Shown here: one piece after another, positions 6,229 to 15,097 of the stretch
Numbering within the stretch: the first letter of the stretch is position 1
How the letters are laid out: the number at the start of each line of letters is the position of its first letter
Assembly: GCA_028821395.1 (NCBI GenBank)
Contig: JAPPGP010000066.1
Coordinates: forward strand, 1-38,279
From: Defluviicoccus sp.
Lineage (GTDB): Bacteria > Pseudomonadota > Alphaproteobacteria > MPNO01
Direction of reading: 5' to 3'
DNA: 38,279 bases
Notes under the pieces: generated by a model
The model's database searches: none
What the model was told of the DNA's origin: nothing
The model's input: the letters and a program-made list of their open reading frames with translations, nothing else
Translations under genes and position numbers: made by a program

Positions 6229-7101
6229 ATGATCGAGTGGATCAACAGCATCGTGCAGGGGGTGCTGACCGGCGGGCTCTATGCGCTGTTCGCCGCTGGG
6301 CTCGCCATCATCTTCGGCGTGATGCGGCTGGTGAACATCGCCCACGGCGACCTGATCGTGCTCGCCGCCTTCATCGCCATGGTGGTGATCGAGACCGCCG
6401 GGGTCGATCCCTTCGTCAGCATGATCGCCGTGCTGCCGTTCATGTTCTTCTTCGGCTACGTGTTGCAGCGCGGCGTCCTCAACTACACCCTCGGCGACGA
6501 CCTCCTGCCGCCGCTTCTGGTGACCTTCGGCATCTCGATCGTCATCCAGAACCTGCTGCTGGAAGTATTTTCCGCCGATTCGCAGCGCCTCAATGCCGGC
6601 GCCATCGAGACCGCCAGCATACGGCTGGCCGAGGGTATCGAGATCGGCACCCTGCCGCTGATCGTCTTCGTCATCGCGGTGACGCTGATTGCCGCGCTCC
6701 AGATCGGCTTCAGCCGCACAAGGCTCGGCCGGGCGTTCCGCGCCACCTCGGACGATCCGTCCACCGCCCGGCTGATGGGGATCAAGCAGAAGCACGTCTT
6801 CGGCCTCGCCATGGCGGTCTCGCTGGTGCTGGTGGCGATCGCCGGCATCTTCATCGGCATCCGGACCAATTTCGATCCCGCGCTCGGGCCGTCGCGGCTG
6901 CTGTTCGCCTTCGAGGCGGTGATCATCGGCGGGCTCGGCTCGATGTGGGGCACGCTCGCCGGAGGCGTCATCCTCGGCGTGGCGCAGAATATCGGCGCCA
7001 AGATCGACCCCGGCTGGCAGATCCTCGCCGGCCATATCGCCTTCCTGGTCATCCTGGTGCTCAGGCCCAACGGGCTGTTCCCGAGGACCCGCGATGAGTA
7101 G
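6229..7101 (+). CDS. livH: ABC transporter permease, LivH type
   Basis: This 290-residue inner-membrane protein is the first permease of the branched-chain amino acid-type importer. The N-terminus (NSIVQGVLTGGLYALFAAGL) and the RLVNIAHGDLIVLAAF segment are diagnostic of LivH. The cytoplasmic loop that contacts the ATPase is FRATSDDPSTARLMGIKQKH at about 168-187. Near the C-terminus GGLGSMWGTLAGGVILGVAQ is the usual family end. It overlaps livM by 8 bases. There is no Shine-Dalgarno sequence; a TATGCT box lies 6 bases upstream. Confidence 0.93.
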   Translation: MIEWINSIVQGVLTGGLYALFAAGLAIIFGVMRLVNIAHGDLIVLAAFIAMVVIETAGVDPFVSMIAVLPFMFFFGYVLQRGVLNYTLGDDLLPPLLVTFGISIVIQNLLLEVFSADSQRLNAGAIETASIRLAEGIEIGTLPLIVFVIAVTLIAALQIGFSRTRLGRAFRATSDDPSTARLMGIKQKHVFGLAMAVSLVLVAIAGIFIGIRTNFDPALGPSRLLFAFEAVIIGGLGSMWGTLAGGVILGVAQNIGAKIDPGWQILAGHIAFLVILVLRPNGLFPRTRDE

Positions 7102-8110
7102 CCGGGTGATCCGCTCGACCCGGGCGAGTCGGATCGGCATGGCGGTGGGCGCGGGGCTGATCCTGGTGCTGCTTACCGTCCCCTGGTGGGGCGACCGGGC
7201 GTCGATGCGCCTGCTGGTCGAAATCTTTTACATCCTGGCGCTGGCGCAGCTCTGGAACCTGCTGGCCGGCTATGGCGGGCTGGTCTCGGTCGGCCAGCAG
7301 GCCTTTGTCGGGCTGGGCGGCTACCTGCTGTTCATCCTGGTCATCTTTCTCGACATCGGCACGATCTGGACGGTGCCGATGGCGGGCGTCCTCGGCGCGC
7401 TGATCTCGCTCCCCATCGCCTTCATCGTGTTCCGGCTGCGGGGCCACTATTTCGCCATCGGCACCTGGGTGGTCGCCGAGGTGTTTCTGCTCGGCTTCGC
7501 CCAGGTGAAGGAGCTCGGCGGCGGCTCCGGCATGAGCCTGCCGATCGCCGCGATCAAGTCCATTGCCGCCTCCCGGGCGGACCGGGACGCCACGGTCTAC
7601 TTTCTCGCGCTGGCGCTCGCGGTCGCGGTGATCGTCGGCATCTACCTGCTGCTGCGCTCGCGCTACGGGCTCGCGCTCACCGCGATCCGCGACTCGGAAG
7701 AGGCCTCGCGCAGCCTCGGCGTCGACAATTTCCGGGCCAAGCTGCTGGTCTACATCCTCGCCGCCTTCGGCACTTCGGCGATCGGCGCGCTGATCTACAT
7801 CACCAAGATCCGCATCACGCCCGCCGCCGCCTTCGACATCAACTGGACTGTGACCATAATCTTCATCGTGGTGATCGGCGGCATCGGGTCGATCGAGGGG
7901 CCGATCGTCGGCACGCTGATCTTCTTCCTGCTGCGCGAGCCGCTCGCCCCCTACGGCACCTGGTACCTGATCCTGCTCGGACTGACCGCAGTGGTGGTCA
8001 TGCTGAAGGCGCCGAAGGGTCTGTGGGGGCTGTTCTCGCAGCGTTTCGACATCGCCCTGTTCCCGGTGCAGCGGCGTCTGGTGCGGGCGGCGGACGACAA
8101 GCCGGGCTGA
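7094..8110 (+). CDS. livM: ABC transporter permease, LivM type
   Basis: This 338-residue polytopic protein is the second permease. It carries the family landmarks LAQLWNLLAGYGGLVSVGQQ, FRLRGHYFAIGTWV, the ATPase-contacting loop LTAIRDSEEASRSLGVDNFR and the C-terminal VVIGGIGSIEGPIVGTLIFF. With LivH, LivG, LivF and the Tat-exported binding protein it completes a functional importer. The MFS gene follows immediately. Confidence 0.93.
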   Translation: MSSRVIRSTRASRIGMAVGAGLILVLLTVPWWGDRASMRLLVEIFYILALAQLWNLLAGYGGLVSVGQQAFVGLGGYLLFILVIFLDIGTIWTVPMAGVLGALISLPIAFIVFRLRGHYFAIGTWVVAEVFLLGFAQVKELGGGSGMSLPIAAIKSIAASRADRDATVYFLALALAVAVIVGIYLLLRSRYGLALTAIRDSEEASRSLGVDNFRAKLLVYILAAFGTSAIGALIYITKIRITPAAAFDINWTVTIIFIVVIGGIGSIEGPIVGTLIFFLLREPLAPYGTWYLILLGLTAVVVMLKAPKGLWGLFSQRFDIALFPVQRRLVRAADDKPG

Positions 8111-8118
8111 GCGCCGGT

Positions 8119-9297
8119 TTGCGGATCCCCCGGGCGCATGCCGCGATCTTCGCGCTGGGTTTCTTCGGCCTCGGCTTCGTGCCGATGATGACCGTGGCCG
8201 TGCCGCTCTGGGCGCTCGACATCGGGGCGACGCCGCTGATGATCGGGCTGGTGCTGGGCGCCCGCGCGGCACTCTCCGTCGTGCTGTCGATCCCGGGCGG
8301 CGCGCTGATGGACCGGCTCGGCATCAACCGGATCGCGGCCGCCGCCGCAGTCGCGACCGCGGCGCTGTTCCCGCTCTACCCGGCGCTGCCCTCGGTCGCG
8401 GTGCTGATTGTGCTCCAGCTCCTGACCGGCTTCGCCCAGGCGCTGGTGTGGATGGCCGCGCAGGCCCATGTCGGGCGGATCAACCGGGACGATCCCGGGC
8501 TGATGGGGCGGTTCAGCTTCGTCTCCACCTCGGGGAACCTGGTCGCGCCGGTGCTGTGCGGGATGGCGTGGGACGCGTTCGGCCCCATCGGCGCGTTCTC
8601 GCTGATCGGCGCCTGGGGCCTCGCCACCCTCATGGTGATCGGCTTCCTGCCGCGCGACGTGCGGCGGGACGACACGCCGGAGGAGGGCAGGGCGCGCCGG
8701 TCCTGGATCGGCGACTACCGGGACGCGCTCGGGATGATGGCGGCGCCCGCGGTCGCTTTCGTGGTCGCGTGCTCCTTCCTGATGACCTGCGTGCACGCGC
8801 TCAGGCACTCGTTCTACCCGGTCTATCTGGAGTCGCTCGACTTCGGCGGGGCCACCATCGGCGTTCTGGTCGCCGTCGGCTCGGTGGTGGCGGGGCTCTC
8901 CGGCCTCACGGCGGGGCCGATCTCGCGCAGGGTGCGGCCCAACATACTGCTGGTGGCGACCGTCGGCACCGCCGCGGCGCTGCTCTCCAGCGTCGTGCTG
9001 TTCCACGAGTTCTGGCAGCTGCTCGGCATCGCCACGGGGTGGGGCGTGGCCTCCGGCATCGCATTTCCGTTGATGCTGTACGTGCTGGCCCGTTCGGTGA
9101 ACGCCGAGCGGCAGGGGATGAGCGTCGGCATCCGGTCCACGGTCAACCGATTCGCCGGCTTCGTGGTTCCCGTCGCCATCGGGGCGGCGGTCGAGGGATT
9201 CGGCCTCGAGATCGCGTTCTTCGGCTTCGGCGCGGTTATGCTCACGGCGCTCGGCCTCATCGCGCTCCGCCTGATGCCGGAGGTCGGGCGCGGATAA
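8119..9297 (+). CDS. Major facilitator superfamily transporter
   Basis: The 392-residue protein has about a dozen hydrophobic stretches and the MFS architecture of two six-helix halves, with the loop motif GGALMDRLGINRI after helix 2 and its degenerate counterpart SRRVRPNILL in the second half. No ATG lies at the N-terminus. A TTG at 8119, 8 bases after the livM stop, gives the natural start MRIPRAHAAIFALGFFGLGF. The close spacing indicates co-transcription with livM. The substrate is unknown; it could export a product or import an alternative substrate of the same pathway. Confidence 0.8.
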   Translation: MRIPRAHAAIFALGFFGLGFVPMMTVAVPLWALDIGATPLMIGLVLGARAALSVVLSIPGGALMDRLGINRIAAAAAVATAALFPLYPALPSVAVLIVLQLLTGFAQALVWMAAQAHVGRINRDDPGLMGRFSFVSTSGNLVAPVLCGMAWDAFGPIGAFSLIGAWGLATLMVIGFLPRDVRRDDTPEEGRARRSWIGDYRDALGMMAAPAVAFVVACSFLMTCVHALRHSFYPVYLESLDFGGATIGVLVAVGSVVAGLSGLTAGPISRRVRPNILLVATVGTAAALLSSVVLFHEFWQLLGIATGWGVASGIAFPLMLYVLARSVNAERQGMSVGIRSTVNRFAGFVVPVAIGAAVEGFGLEIAFFGFGAVMLTALGLIALRLMPEVGRG

Positions 9298-9314
9298 CGG
9301 ATCGCTGATACGCC

Positions 9315-10217
9315 ATGGAAATCGTCATCGGGACATCGGAGCTCGGCAGCACCTTCTACACCCAGGCCGAGGCCATCGCGGCGGTCGCGCGGGAGCAGGG
9401 GGCGTTCGAGCGGGTCGACATCTTCGCCACGCCCACCGCCAGCGTGGGCAATGCCGAGCGCCTGGAGTCGGGCGAGCTCGCGTTCGGCTTTCTCGCCGCC
9501 AACTGGATCGGCCGGGCGGCGCGCGGCGAGGCGCCGTTCGGGCGCGCGCTGGATGTCCGCATGGCGGCGCCCGCGAATTCCGGACCGATGTTCTTCATCG
9601 CGCTCGCCGACTCGGCGATCGAGACGGTCGACGATCTGCGCGGCAAGCGGGTCTCCATAGGCCCGGCCGGCAGCGGCATGGCGCAGCACGTGGCGACGAT
9701 GTTCGGCGTGCTCGGCATCGGCTTCGAGACCTTCGAGCCGGTCCATCTCAACTTCCTCGACGGCGCCAACGCGCTCGCCGCGGGGGAGATCGACGCCCAG
9801 TTCCAGTGCCCGATCCCCAACCGGGTGATGACCGAGCTCGCCGAACGCGCCGACATCCGGGTCCTCGACTACGGCCCGGGCCAGCTCTCCACGCTGCTCG
9901 ACCGGGTGGGGTTCTACCGCCCGGCGCAGGTAAGGGCGGGCGCGCTCCGCGGCCACGACCGCGACAGCCCGCAGATCGGCGTGCTCAACGTCGTCGCCAC
10001 CCATGCGAGCACAGCGGACGACACGGTGGGCCGGCTCGCCCGGCTGATGGCGTCAGGGCACGCGCGCCTCGCCGAGCTCAACCCGCTGTTCGACGGGCTG
10101 GGCGCCCTGTTCGACCCGCTGCGCGAGGCGGGCGAGGCCGGGCTCGAGATCGACGGCGTTCCCCTCCATCCGGGCGCAGCCGCGGCCTATCGCGCGCTCG
10201 GGCTGATCGGGTCCTGA
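9315..10217 (+). CDS. TAXI-family solute-binding protein without signal peptide
   Basis: The 300-residue protein matches the TAXI group of TRAP-type and NMT1/THI5-like binding proteins. It has the first strand IVIGTSELGSTFYTQAEAIA, the central DDLRGKRVSIGPAGSGMAQH and the LDGANALAAGEIDAQF segment. Family members normally have an N-terminal export signal; here the sequence begins directly at the mature strand and no upstream in-frame extension with a signal is evident. No TRAP membrane subunit is nearby. It may be a cytoplasmic ligand-binding protein or have lost its signal. Its last 31 bases overlap the convergent LLM oxidoreductase gene. Confidence 0.75.
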   Translation: MEIVIGTSELGSTFYTQAEAIAAVAREQGAFERVDIFATPTASVGNAERLESGELAFGFLAANWIGRAARGEAPFGRALDVRMAAPANSGPMFFIALADSAIETVDDLRGKRVSIGPAGSGMAQHVATMFGVLGIGFETFEPVHLNFLDGANALAAGEIDAQFQCPIPNRVMTELAERADIRVLDYGPGQLSTLLDRVGFYRPAQVRAGALRGHDRDSPQIGVLNVVATHASTADDTVGRLARLMASGHARLAELNPLFDGLGALFDPLREAGEAGLEIDGVPLHPGAAAAYRALGLIGS

Positions 10218-11206
10218 GCGCCGGCGAACTCGCGCACGAGTTCGAGCGCCAGCGCCTTGTTCTCCGGCGTGCCGCTGATCTGCAGGATGGGCTCCTCGAT
10301 CCCCGCCTCGAGATAGAGGGCGAGCAGCCCGCGGCAGTCGGAAGGGGTGCCGCCGACGCAGAACGCCTCGATCGCCTCGTCCGGGATCATCGCCGCCGCT
10401 TGGGCGAGGTCGCGGCGCCCGACCGCGTCCATGATCGCCGCGTGGTCGATGGGGAGCCCCGAACTCGCGATGTTGTCGGCGTGCCGCGCGCTGCGGAACA
10501 GATAGGCGAGCTTGGTCTTCAAATCGTCCACCGCCACCCGGCCGTCGGGCGATACGGAGAAATAGATCAGGCTCGCCCGGCGGAGCGAGTCGCGCTCCCC
10601 TCCCGCCGCCGCCGCGCCCTCGTCGGCGAAGGCGAGGCAGCGCCGGGTCGATTCGAGGGTGAGCCCGCCCGACAGCAGCACCCCGTCGGCAATCCGCCCG
10701 GACAGGCGCAGCACCTGCGGGCCGGTCGAGGCGACATAGATCGGCAGCGGCGCAGGCGGGGCGAAATTCATGTAGGCGCCGTCGAGGCGGTAGGCCGGCC
10801 CGTCGCGCGTCACCCGCTCGCCGGTCCAGAGCGCGCGGAGGTCGGCCACCATGTTTCCGATGGCGGCAACCGGGCGCACCGGCTCGTGCCCCGATTCCTT
10901 GAGGTTGAGCAGGTTGCCGACCGACACCGCGACGGCGACGCGCCCCGGCGCGAGCTCCGCCAGCGTCGCCAGCGCCATCGCCGTCGGCGCCGGGTGCCAC
11001 AGATAGGGGCTGATCGCGGTCGGCACCAGCCGCACGGTCTCCGTCGCCCCGGCGATCGCCGCGCAGGCGGTCACCGCCTCGCGCCAGCCCATGTGCTCGG
11101 CGACCCAGACGCTGCCGGCGCCCGCGGCTTCGGCGCCCCGGGCGAGGCGGATCATCTCGCGCGCGTCGTCGAACCCGTCGAACACGACGCCGATCTCGAC
11201 CGTCAT
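10187..11206 (-). CDS. LLM-class flavin-dependent oxidoreductase
   Basis: This encodes a 339-residue bacterial luciferase-like TIM barrel. It resembles the Mer-like (F420-dependent methylene-tetrahydromethanopterin reductase) branch. Features seen are the N-terminal EIGVVFDGFDDAREMIRLAR, the SVWVAEHMGW segment around residue 35, and PLPIYVASTGPQVLRLSGRI at about 154-173 followed by ADGVLLSGG, which usually binds the cofactor phosphate. Whether it uses FMN or F420 cannot be decided. GGAGGA precedes the ATG by 7 bases. It lies in a group of putative catabolic enzymes and is convergent with the TAXI gene. Confidence 0.8.
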   Translation of the reverse strand: MTVEIGVVFDGFDDAREMIRLARGAEAAGAGSVWVAEHMGWREAVTACAAIAGATETVRLVPTAISPYLWHPAPTAMALATLAELAPGRVAVAVSVGNLLNLKESGHEPVRPVAAIGNMVADLRALWTGERVTRDGPAYRLDGAYMNFAPPAPLPIYVASTGPQVLRLSGRIADGVLLSGGLTLESTRRCLAFADEGAAAAGGERDSLRRASLIYFSVSPDGRVAVDDLKTKLAYLFRSARHADNIASSGLPIDHAAIMDAVGRRDLAQAAAMIPDEAIEAFCVGGTPSDCRGLLALYLEAGIEEPILQISGTPENKALALELVREFAGAQDPISPSAR

Positions 11207-11286
11207 TCCCGTCCTCCGTCGCTCGACGCTTGATGGCGGCCGCCCCGCCTGTGATCCTGCCGCCGCCGAAACGGAAGGGCGGGGCC

Positions 11287-11601
11287 ATGCTCTACATCAT
11301 CTACCAGATCGACAAGCCCGGTTCGGAAGAGATCCGGGCGGGCGCCCGGGAAGACCATTTCGCCTATCTCGACGCGCATGAGGACATCCTGGTGCTGGGT
11401 GGCGCGCTGCTCGGCGAGGACGGCAGGACTCGTACCGGCAGCGTGCTGATCGTCAACGTGCCTTCGCGCGAGGCGGCCGAGGCCTTCTCCAACGACGAGC
11501 CCTTCCGCAAGGCCGGTCTGTTCCAGCGGGTCGAGATCAACCGCATGCGCCGGGGGCAGTGGAACCCGGAAGCCGCGCCGAAGACCGCCGAGGGCAACTG
11601 A
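11287..11601 (+). CDS. YciI family protein
   Basis: The 104-residue product is a single YciI-like ferredoxin-fold domain: MLYIIYQIDKPGSEEIRAG, then a REDHFAYLDAHE helix with the conserved His and Asp that form the putative active site, LVLGGALLGEDG and the C-terminal RVEINRMRRGQWNP. Family members include small lyases or dehydrochlorinases and muconolactone-isomerase-like proteins, but most are uncharacterised. The ATG at 11287 is preferred to the one at 11230 because the domain begins there and a GGAAGGG-type site lies upstream. It is placed between two minus-strand enzyme genes. Confidence 0.85.
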   Translation: MLYIIYQIDKPGSEEIRAGAREDHFAYLDAHEDILVLGGALLGEDGRTRTGSVLIVNVPSREAAEAFSNDEPFRKAGLFQRVEINRMRRGQWNPEAAPKTAEGN

Positions 11602-11608
11602 GGCCGGG

Positions 11609-12367
11609 TCAGGCGGCGATCCCCTCGGGCAGAGGGTCGCGCTCGCCGAGCACGGCGGTCCGCCAGATCTCGTTCATGCAGGCCCAGCGCGTCTTGACCG
11701 CGACGGTGGCGATCTCGACCGCGCGGGCGGCCATCTCCTCGCTCCGGATCAGCCGCTCGACGAGCCGAATCTGGCGGCTCGAATGGTCGGCATCGGCGAT
11801 GTAGTGCTCGGCGAAGAACTCGATCGCCGGGTGGTCCATCTCCATCCCGTGGAACTTCTTGAAGGCGGGCAGGGTGCGTTCGCCGTTGATCGCCGGCTGC
11901 TGCCCCTCCTGGGTCGACTGCATGGCGACGATCACCGGGAACGCCTCGTCGCGCACCGTCGCGAGGTAGAAATAGGACCGCGCCCGCCAGGCCGGCAGCT
12001 GCTCGGTGGCGCGGACCTCGTCGTCGGTCATGCCGGCGAACCGGCAGTAGCGGAAGATCAGCTCCATGTGGTCGTGCGGCTCGCGGTCCTCGCCGGGGCC
12101 GGCGACCAGCCCTTCCTCCTCGGCCAGGTTCTCCAGGATGAAGCGCCGCCCCTCGGGCGGCGCCTTGGCGTAGATCAGCCCGAAGCTCGGCAGCGCCCTG
12201 CGCACGTGCTGGTAGTGCTGCGCCATCAGCGTCGCCATCGCCTCCAGCCCGACGCCGCCGTCGTGGAAGCCGAGATAGAACGGGTGGTCCTTGGTGTGCC
12301 AAGTCTCGCGCAGGGCGACAATCTCGTCCGCCGTCCGCTTTCCGATCGGGTTCGCCGCGCCGTCCAT
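11609..12367 (-). CDS. PqqC/TenA-like (haem-oxygenase fold) putative metal-dependent oxidase
   Basis: The 252-residue all-helical protein belongs to the haem-oxygenase-like superfamily that includes PqqC, TenA and diiron oxidases (HDO/CADD). Candidate metal ligands are visible at the expected places: ENLAEEEGLVAG (about 78-89), EPHDHMELIFRYC (about 95-107) and the late helix HYIADADHSSRQ (about 190-201). No pqq genes are nearby, so PQQ synthesis is unlikely. The acidic and His pattern favours an iron-containing redox enzyme. GGGAGAAAG precedes the ATG. The gene is divergent from the UbiD-type gene, with 135 bases between them. The substrate is unknown. Confidence 0.75.
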   Translation of the reverse strand: MDGAANPIGKRTADEIVALRETWHTKDHPFYLGFHDGGVGLEAMATLMAQHYQHVRRALPSFGLIYAKAPPEGRRFILENLAEEEGLVAGPGEDREPHDHMELIFRYCRFAGMTDDEVRATEQLPAWRARSYFYLATVRDEAFPVIVAMQSTQEGQQPAINGERTLPAFKKFHGMEMDHPAIEFFAEHYIADADHSSRQIRLVERLIRSEEMAARAVEIATVAVKTRWACMNEIWRTAVLGERDPLPEGIAA

Positions 12368-12502
12368 CGCTTTCTCCCGGGCTTCGTCCGCCGCCCAGCG
12401 TGATAGCGAACCCGGCGGGGCCGTTCAACCGGCTGCGGCTGGACAAAGCGGTCCCGATATGGCGTCTAAGCGCGCACCGGCAGCGACGGAGGCGGACAGG
12501 CG

Positions 12503-13954
12503 ATGAGCTATGACGGGCTGAGGCCCTATCTCCAGGTCCTGGAGCAGCGGGGCATGATGCGCTGGGTCGACAAGGAGGTCGACAAGGACTGGGAGATCTC
12601 GGCCGTGCTGCGAATGATCTTCCGCGCGATGTCGGAACAGAATCGCTACGGCATCGGCTTCCGCAACATCAAGAACTATCCCGGCGGGCGCGTCGTCGCC
12701 GGGGTGGTGGCGTCCTCGCGCGAGATGATCGCCACCGCGATCGGCTGCGAGCCGAACTTCGCCGCCATCCATCGCAAGGTGATCGAGGGCATCGCCAACC
12801 CGATCGAGCCGGTGATCGTGGACGACGGCCCGTGCAAGGAGGTCGTCGTTTCCGGCGACGACGTGGACCTCAACGCGCTGCCCATCCCGGTATGGACGCC
12901 GGAAAAGGACGCCGGGCCCTATCTCACGCCGCTCTGGGTGACCAAGGACCCCGACGACGGGCGGCGCAATATCGGCATCCGGCGCTGCCAGATAAAGGGC
13001 CGGGACAAGACCGGGATATTGTTCGGCGCGCCCGACCGCGGCGGCGCCATCCACTGGGAGAAGTGGAAGGCACGCGGCGAGAACATGCCGGCGGCGATCT
13101 TCATCGGCGGCGACCCGGTGCAGTACGTGGTGGCGCCGGCGCGCTACGGCGCCGACGAGCTCGCGGTCGCCGGCGGCATCCGCGGCGAGGCGATCCCGAT
13201 GGTGCGCTGCGAGACCGTCGACCTCGAAGTGCCGGCGCATGCCGAGATCGTCATCGAGGGCGAGGTGCTGACCGATTCGCTCGAACCCGAGGGCCCGTTC
13301 GGCGAGTTCACCGGCTATATGGCGGGCGGCCGCCACGCGCCGGTGTTCAAGGTCAACTGCATCACCCACCGCAGGGACCCGATCCTGCTCGGCATCATCA
13401 GCCAGCTGCCGCCGTCCGAGAGCAGCATGATCAAGCGCTCGCTGCTGGAGGCCGGGCTGAAGAAGCACCTCAGCGAGGACCTCCGCATCCCCGGCATTGC
13501 CGACGTGCACGCGCTGGAAGCCGGCGGCTGCACGGCGACGCTGTGGATCTCGCTGAAGAAGATGTATGCCGGGCATGTCGACCAGGCCGTGTTCGGCAGC
13601 TTCGGCCATATGGGGATGAGCTATTTCAAGTGGATCGTCGTCACCGACGACGACATCGACATCGAGGACCCGTTCATGCGCGACTGGATCCTCGCCTGGC
13701 GGGTCCGCCCGGAGCACGACGTGCGGGTCATCGAGACCCCGGCGGCGGTCGAGCTCGACCCGTCCTCCTTCGGCCCCGACGCGCCCGAGGGCGGCCAGGC
13801 GCCGGGCGCCAAGGTGGTCATCGACGCCACCCGCAAATGGCACTATCCGGGGATCTCGCTGCCGCCGCTGGAGAAGCTGCGCGAGGTCGCCGCCGACTGG
13901 GAGAGCTACGGCCTGCCGCCGCTCGAGGACCTCAAGCTGCCGCGCGGCGAGTAG
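12503..13954 (+). CDS. UbiD-family prenylated-FMN-dependent (de)carboxylase
   Basis: This 483-residue enzyme belongs to the UbiD family, which reversibly decarboxylates aromatic, heteroaromatic or unsaturated acids with prenylated FMN. Catalytic residues are seen. Asn156 and Arg161 (NIGIRR) have the same spacing as Asn168 and Arg173 of fungal Fdc1. Glu263 and Glu268 (EPEGPFGEFTGY) have the spacing of Glu277 and Glu282. GGRHAPVFKVNCITHR and LPPSESSMIKRSLLEAGL are also family segments. GGAGG lies upstream of the ATG. UbiX, which makes the cofactor, is not in this window. The neighbourhood of importer and flavin enzymes suggests a catabolic rather than ubiquinone role. It ends 3 bases from convergent xthA. 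Confidence 0.92.
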   Translation: MSYDGLRPYLQVLEQRGMMRWVDKEVDKDWEISAVLRMIFRAMSEQNRYGIGFRNIKNYPGGRVVAGVVASSREMIATAIGCEPNFAAIHRKVIEGIANPIEPVIVDDGPCKEVVVSGDDVDLNALPIPVWTPEKDAGPYLTPLWVTKDPDDGRRNIGIRRCQIKGRDKTGILFGAPDRGGAIHWEKWKARGENMPAAIFIGGDPVQYVVAPARYGADELAVAGGIRGEAIPMVRCETVDLEVPAHAEIVIEGEVLTDSLEPEGPFGEFTGYMAGGRHAPVFKVNCITHRRDPILLGIISQLPPSESSMIKRSLLEAGLKKHLSEDLRIPGIADVHALEAGGCTATLWISLKKMYAGHVDQAVFGSFGHMGMSYFKWIVVTDDDIDIEDPFMRDWILAWRVRPEHDVRVIETPAAVELDPSSFGPDAPEGGQAPGAKVVIDATRKWHYPGISLPPLEKLREVAADWESYGLPPLEDLKLPRGE

Positions 13955-13957
13955 GGG

Positions 13958-14737
13958 TCAGGGCGCCGCGTCGATCTCGCACCAGACTGGGGTGTGGTCG
14001 GACGCCTTGGGCTTGCCGCGCGGTTTGCGGTCGATGCCCGACGCCGACAGCCGGTCGGCGGCCTGCGGCGACAGCAGCAGGTGGTCGATCAGCAGGCCGA
14101 AATCCTTCTGCCAGGCGCCGCCCTGGTAGTCCCAGAAGCTGTAGGAATGCGGCGCGCGGTTGAAGGCGCGGTAGGCGTCGGTCAGCCCGAGATGGACCAT
14201 CGCGCGGTAGCGCGAGCGCGACTCCGGCCGGCACAGCGCATCGCCGGCCCAGCCCTCGGGGTCGTAGCAGTCGCCGTCCGTCGGCACCACGTTGTAGTCG
14301 CCGCCCAGCACCAGCGCCTCCTCGTGGCGCAGCAGGTCGCCGACATGTGCCTTGAGCCGGTCCATCCAGCGCAGCTTGTAGTCGAATTTCTCGCCCGGCG
14401 CCGGATTGCCGTTGGGCAGGTAGATCGAGGCCACCCTGAGATCGCCCACGAAGGCCTCGATATAGCGCGCCTGGTCGTCCTCCGGATCGCCCGGGAGGCC
14501 GGTGCACACGTCCTCGATCGGTTGTCTGGCGAAGATGCCGACGCCGTTGAAATTCTTCTGGCCGCAGATCGCCACGTTGTAGCCCGCGTCCTCGATCGCC
14601 TCGCGCGGGAAGGTCTCGTCGGTCGCCTTGAGCTCCTGGGCGAGCACGATGTCGGGCGAGAACTCGGCCAGCCATTCGAGCACGCGCGGCAGCCGGGCGC
14701 GGATCGAGTTGACATTCCAGGTCGCGATCCGGGTCAT
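13958..14737 (-). CDS. xthA: Exodeoxyribonuclease III (AP endonuclease)
   Basis: This 259-residue enzyme of the ExoIII family cleaves DNA at abasic sites and trims 3' blocks. Family residues are present in order: IATWNVNSIRARLP (metal and substrate Asn7), the catalytic Glu in LAQELKATDE, YLPNGNP (active-site Tyr), GGDYNVVPTDGDCYDPEGW (Asp and Asn of the active centre) and the C-terminal ASDHTPVW with the catalytic Asp-His. Length is normal. Its start overlaps the stop of erpA by four bases, so it is translated from the same message. Confidence 0.95.
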   Translation of the reverse strand: MTRIATWNVNSIRARLPRVLEWLAEFSPDIVLAQELKATDETFPREAIEDAGYNVAICGQKNFNGVGIFARQPIEDVCTGLPGDPEDDQARYIEAFVGDLRVASIYLPNGNPAPGEKFDYKLRWMDRLKAHVGDLLRHEEALVLGGDYNVVPTDGDCYDPEGWAGDALCRPESRSRYRAMVHLGLTDAYRAFNRAPHSYSFWDYQGGAWQKDFGLLIDHLLLSPQAADRLSASGIDRKPRGKPKASDHTPVWCEIDAAP

Positions 14738-15090
14738 CCGACCGCGAACGAGACCCCGCAGCCGCAGGTCGATGCCGCGTTCGGGTTGCGGACGGTAAAA
14801 TAGGCGCCGACCAACTCCTCGACATAGTGGATCTCGGCGCCGGCCAGGAATTCGAGCGAGATGTCGTCGATCACCACCCGCACGCCGTCGCGCGCGAACA
14901 CGGTGTCGTCGCCGTTACAGGCATCATCGAAGTCGAAGCTGTACTGGAAGCCGGAGCAGCCGCCGCCGCCCACCGCCACCCGGAGCATCTGCCCGGAAGC
15001 GTCGCCTGCCGCCTCGAGCTCGCGGATCCGGCGCACCGCCGAATCGCTGATGGTGACCGCCGCCGCGACCGTTTCCACGCCCTCCGACAT
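14734..15090 (-). CDS. erpA: A-type iron-sulfur cluster carrier/insertion protein (ErpA/HesB)
   Basis: The 118-residue product is an A-type Fe-S carrier that delivers clusters to target proteins. The three conserved cysteines are present: one in GGGGCSGFQYSF and two in the C-terminal STCGCGVSFAVG. ErpA is chosen over IscA because of general family resemblance and pairing with housekeeping genes, but an IscA or SufA label is possible. The ATG at 15090 gives the usual short N-terminus. There is no Shine-Dalgarno sequence and the predicted -10 box is 7 bases upstream, so the message may be leaderless. It is the first gene of a two-gene operon with xthA. Confidence 0.92.
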   Translation of the reverse strand: MSEGVETVAAAVTISDSAVRRIRELEAAGDASGQMLRVAVGGGGCSGFQYSFDFDDACNGDDTVFARDGVRVVIDDISLEFLAGAEIHYVEELVGAYFTVRNPNAASTCGCGVSFAVG

Positions 15091-15097
15091 GGCTGAG

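Noticed and set aside
11609..12367. Annotation as PqqC with PQQ biosynthesis
   Set aside because: No pqqA, B, D or E genes are nearby, and the metal-ligand-like pattern fits the wider haem-oxygenase-fold oxidases better.
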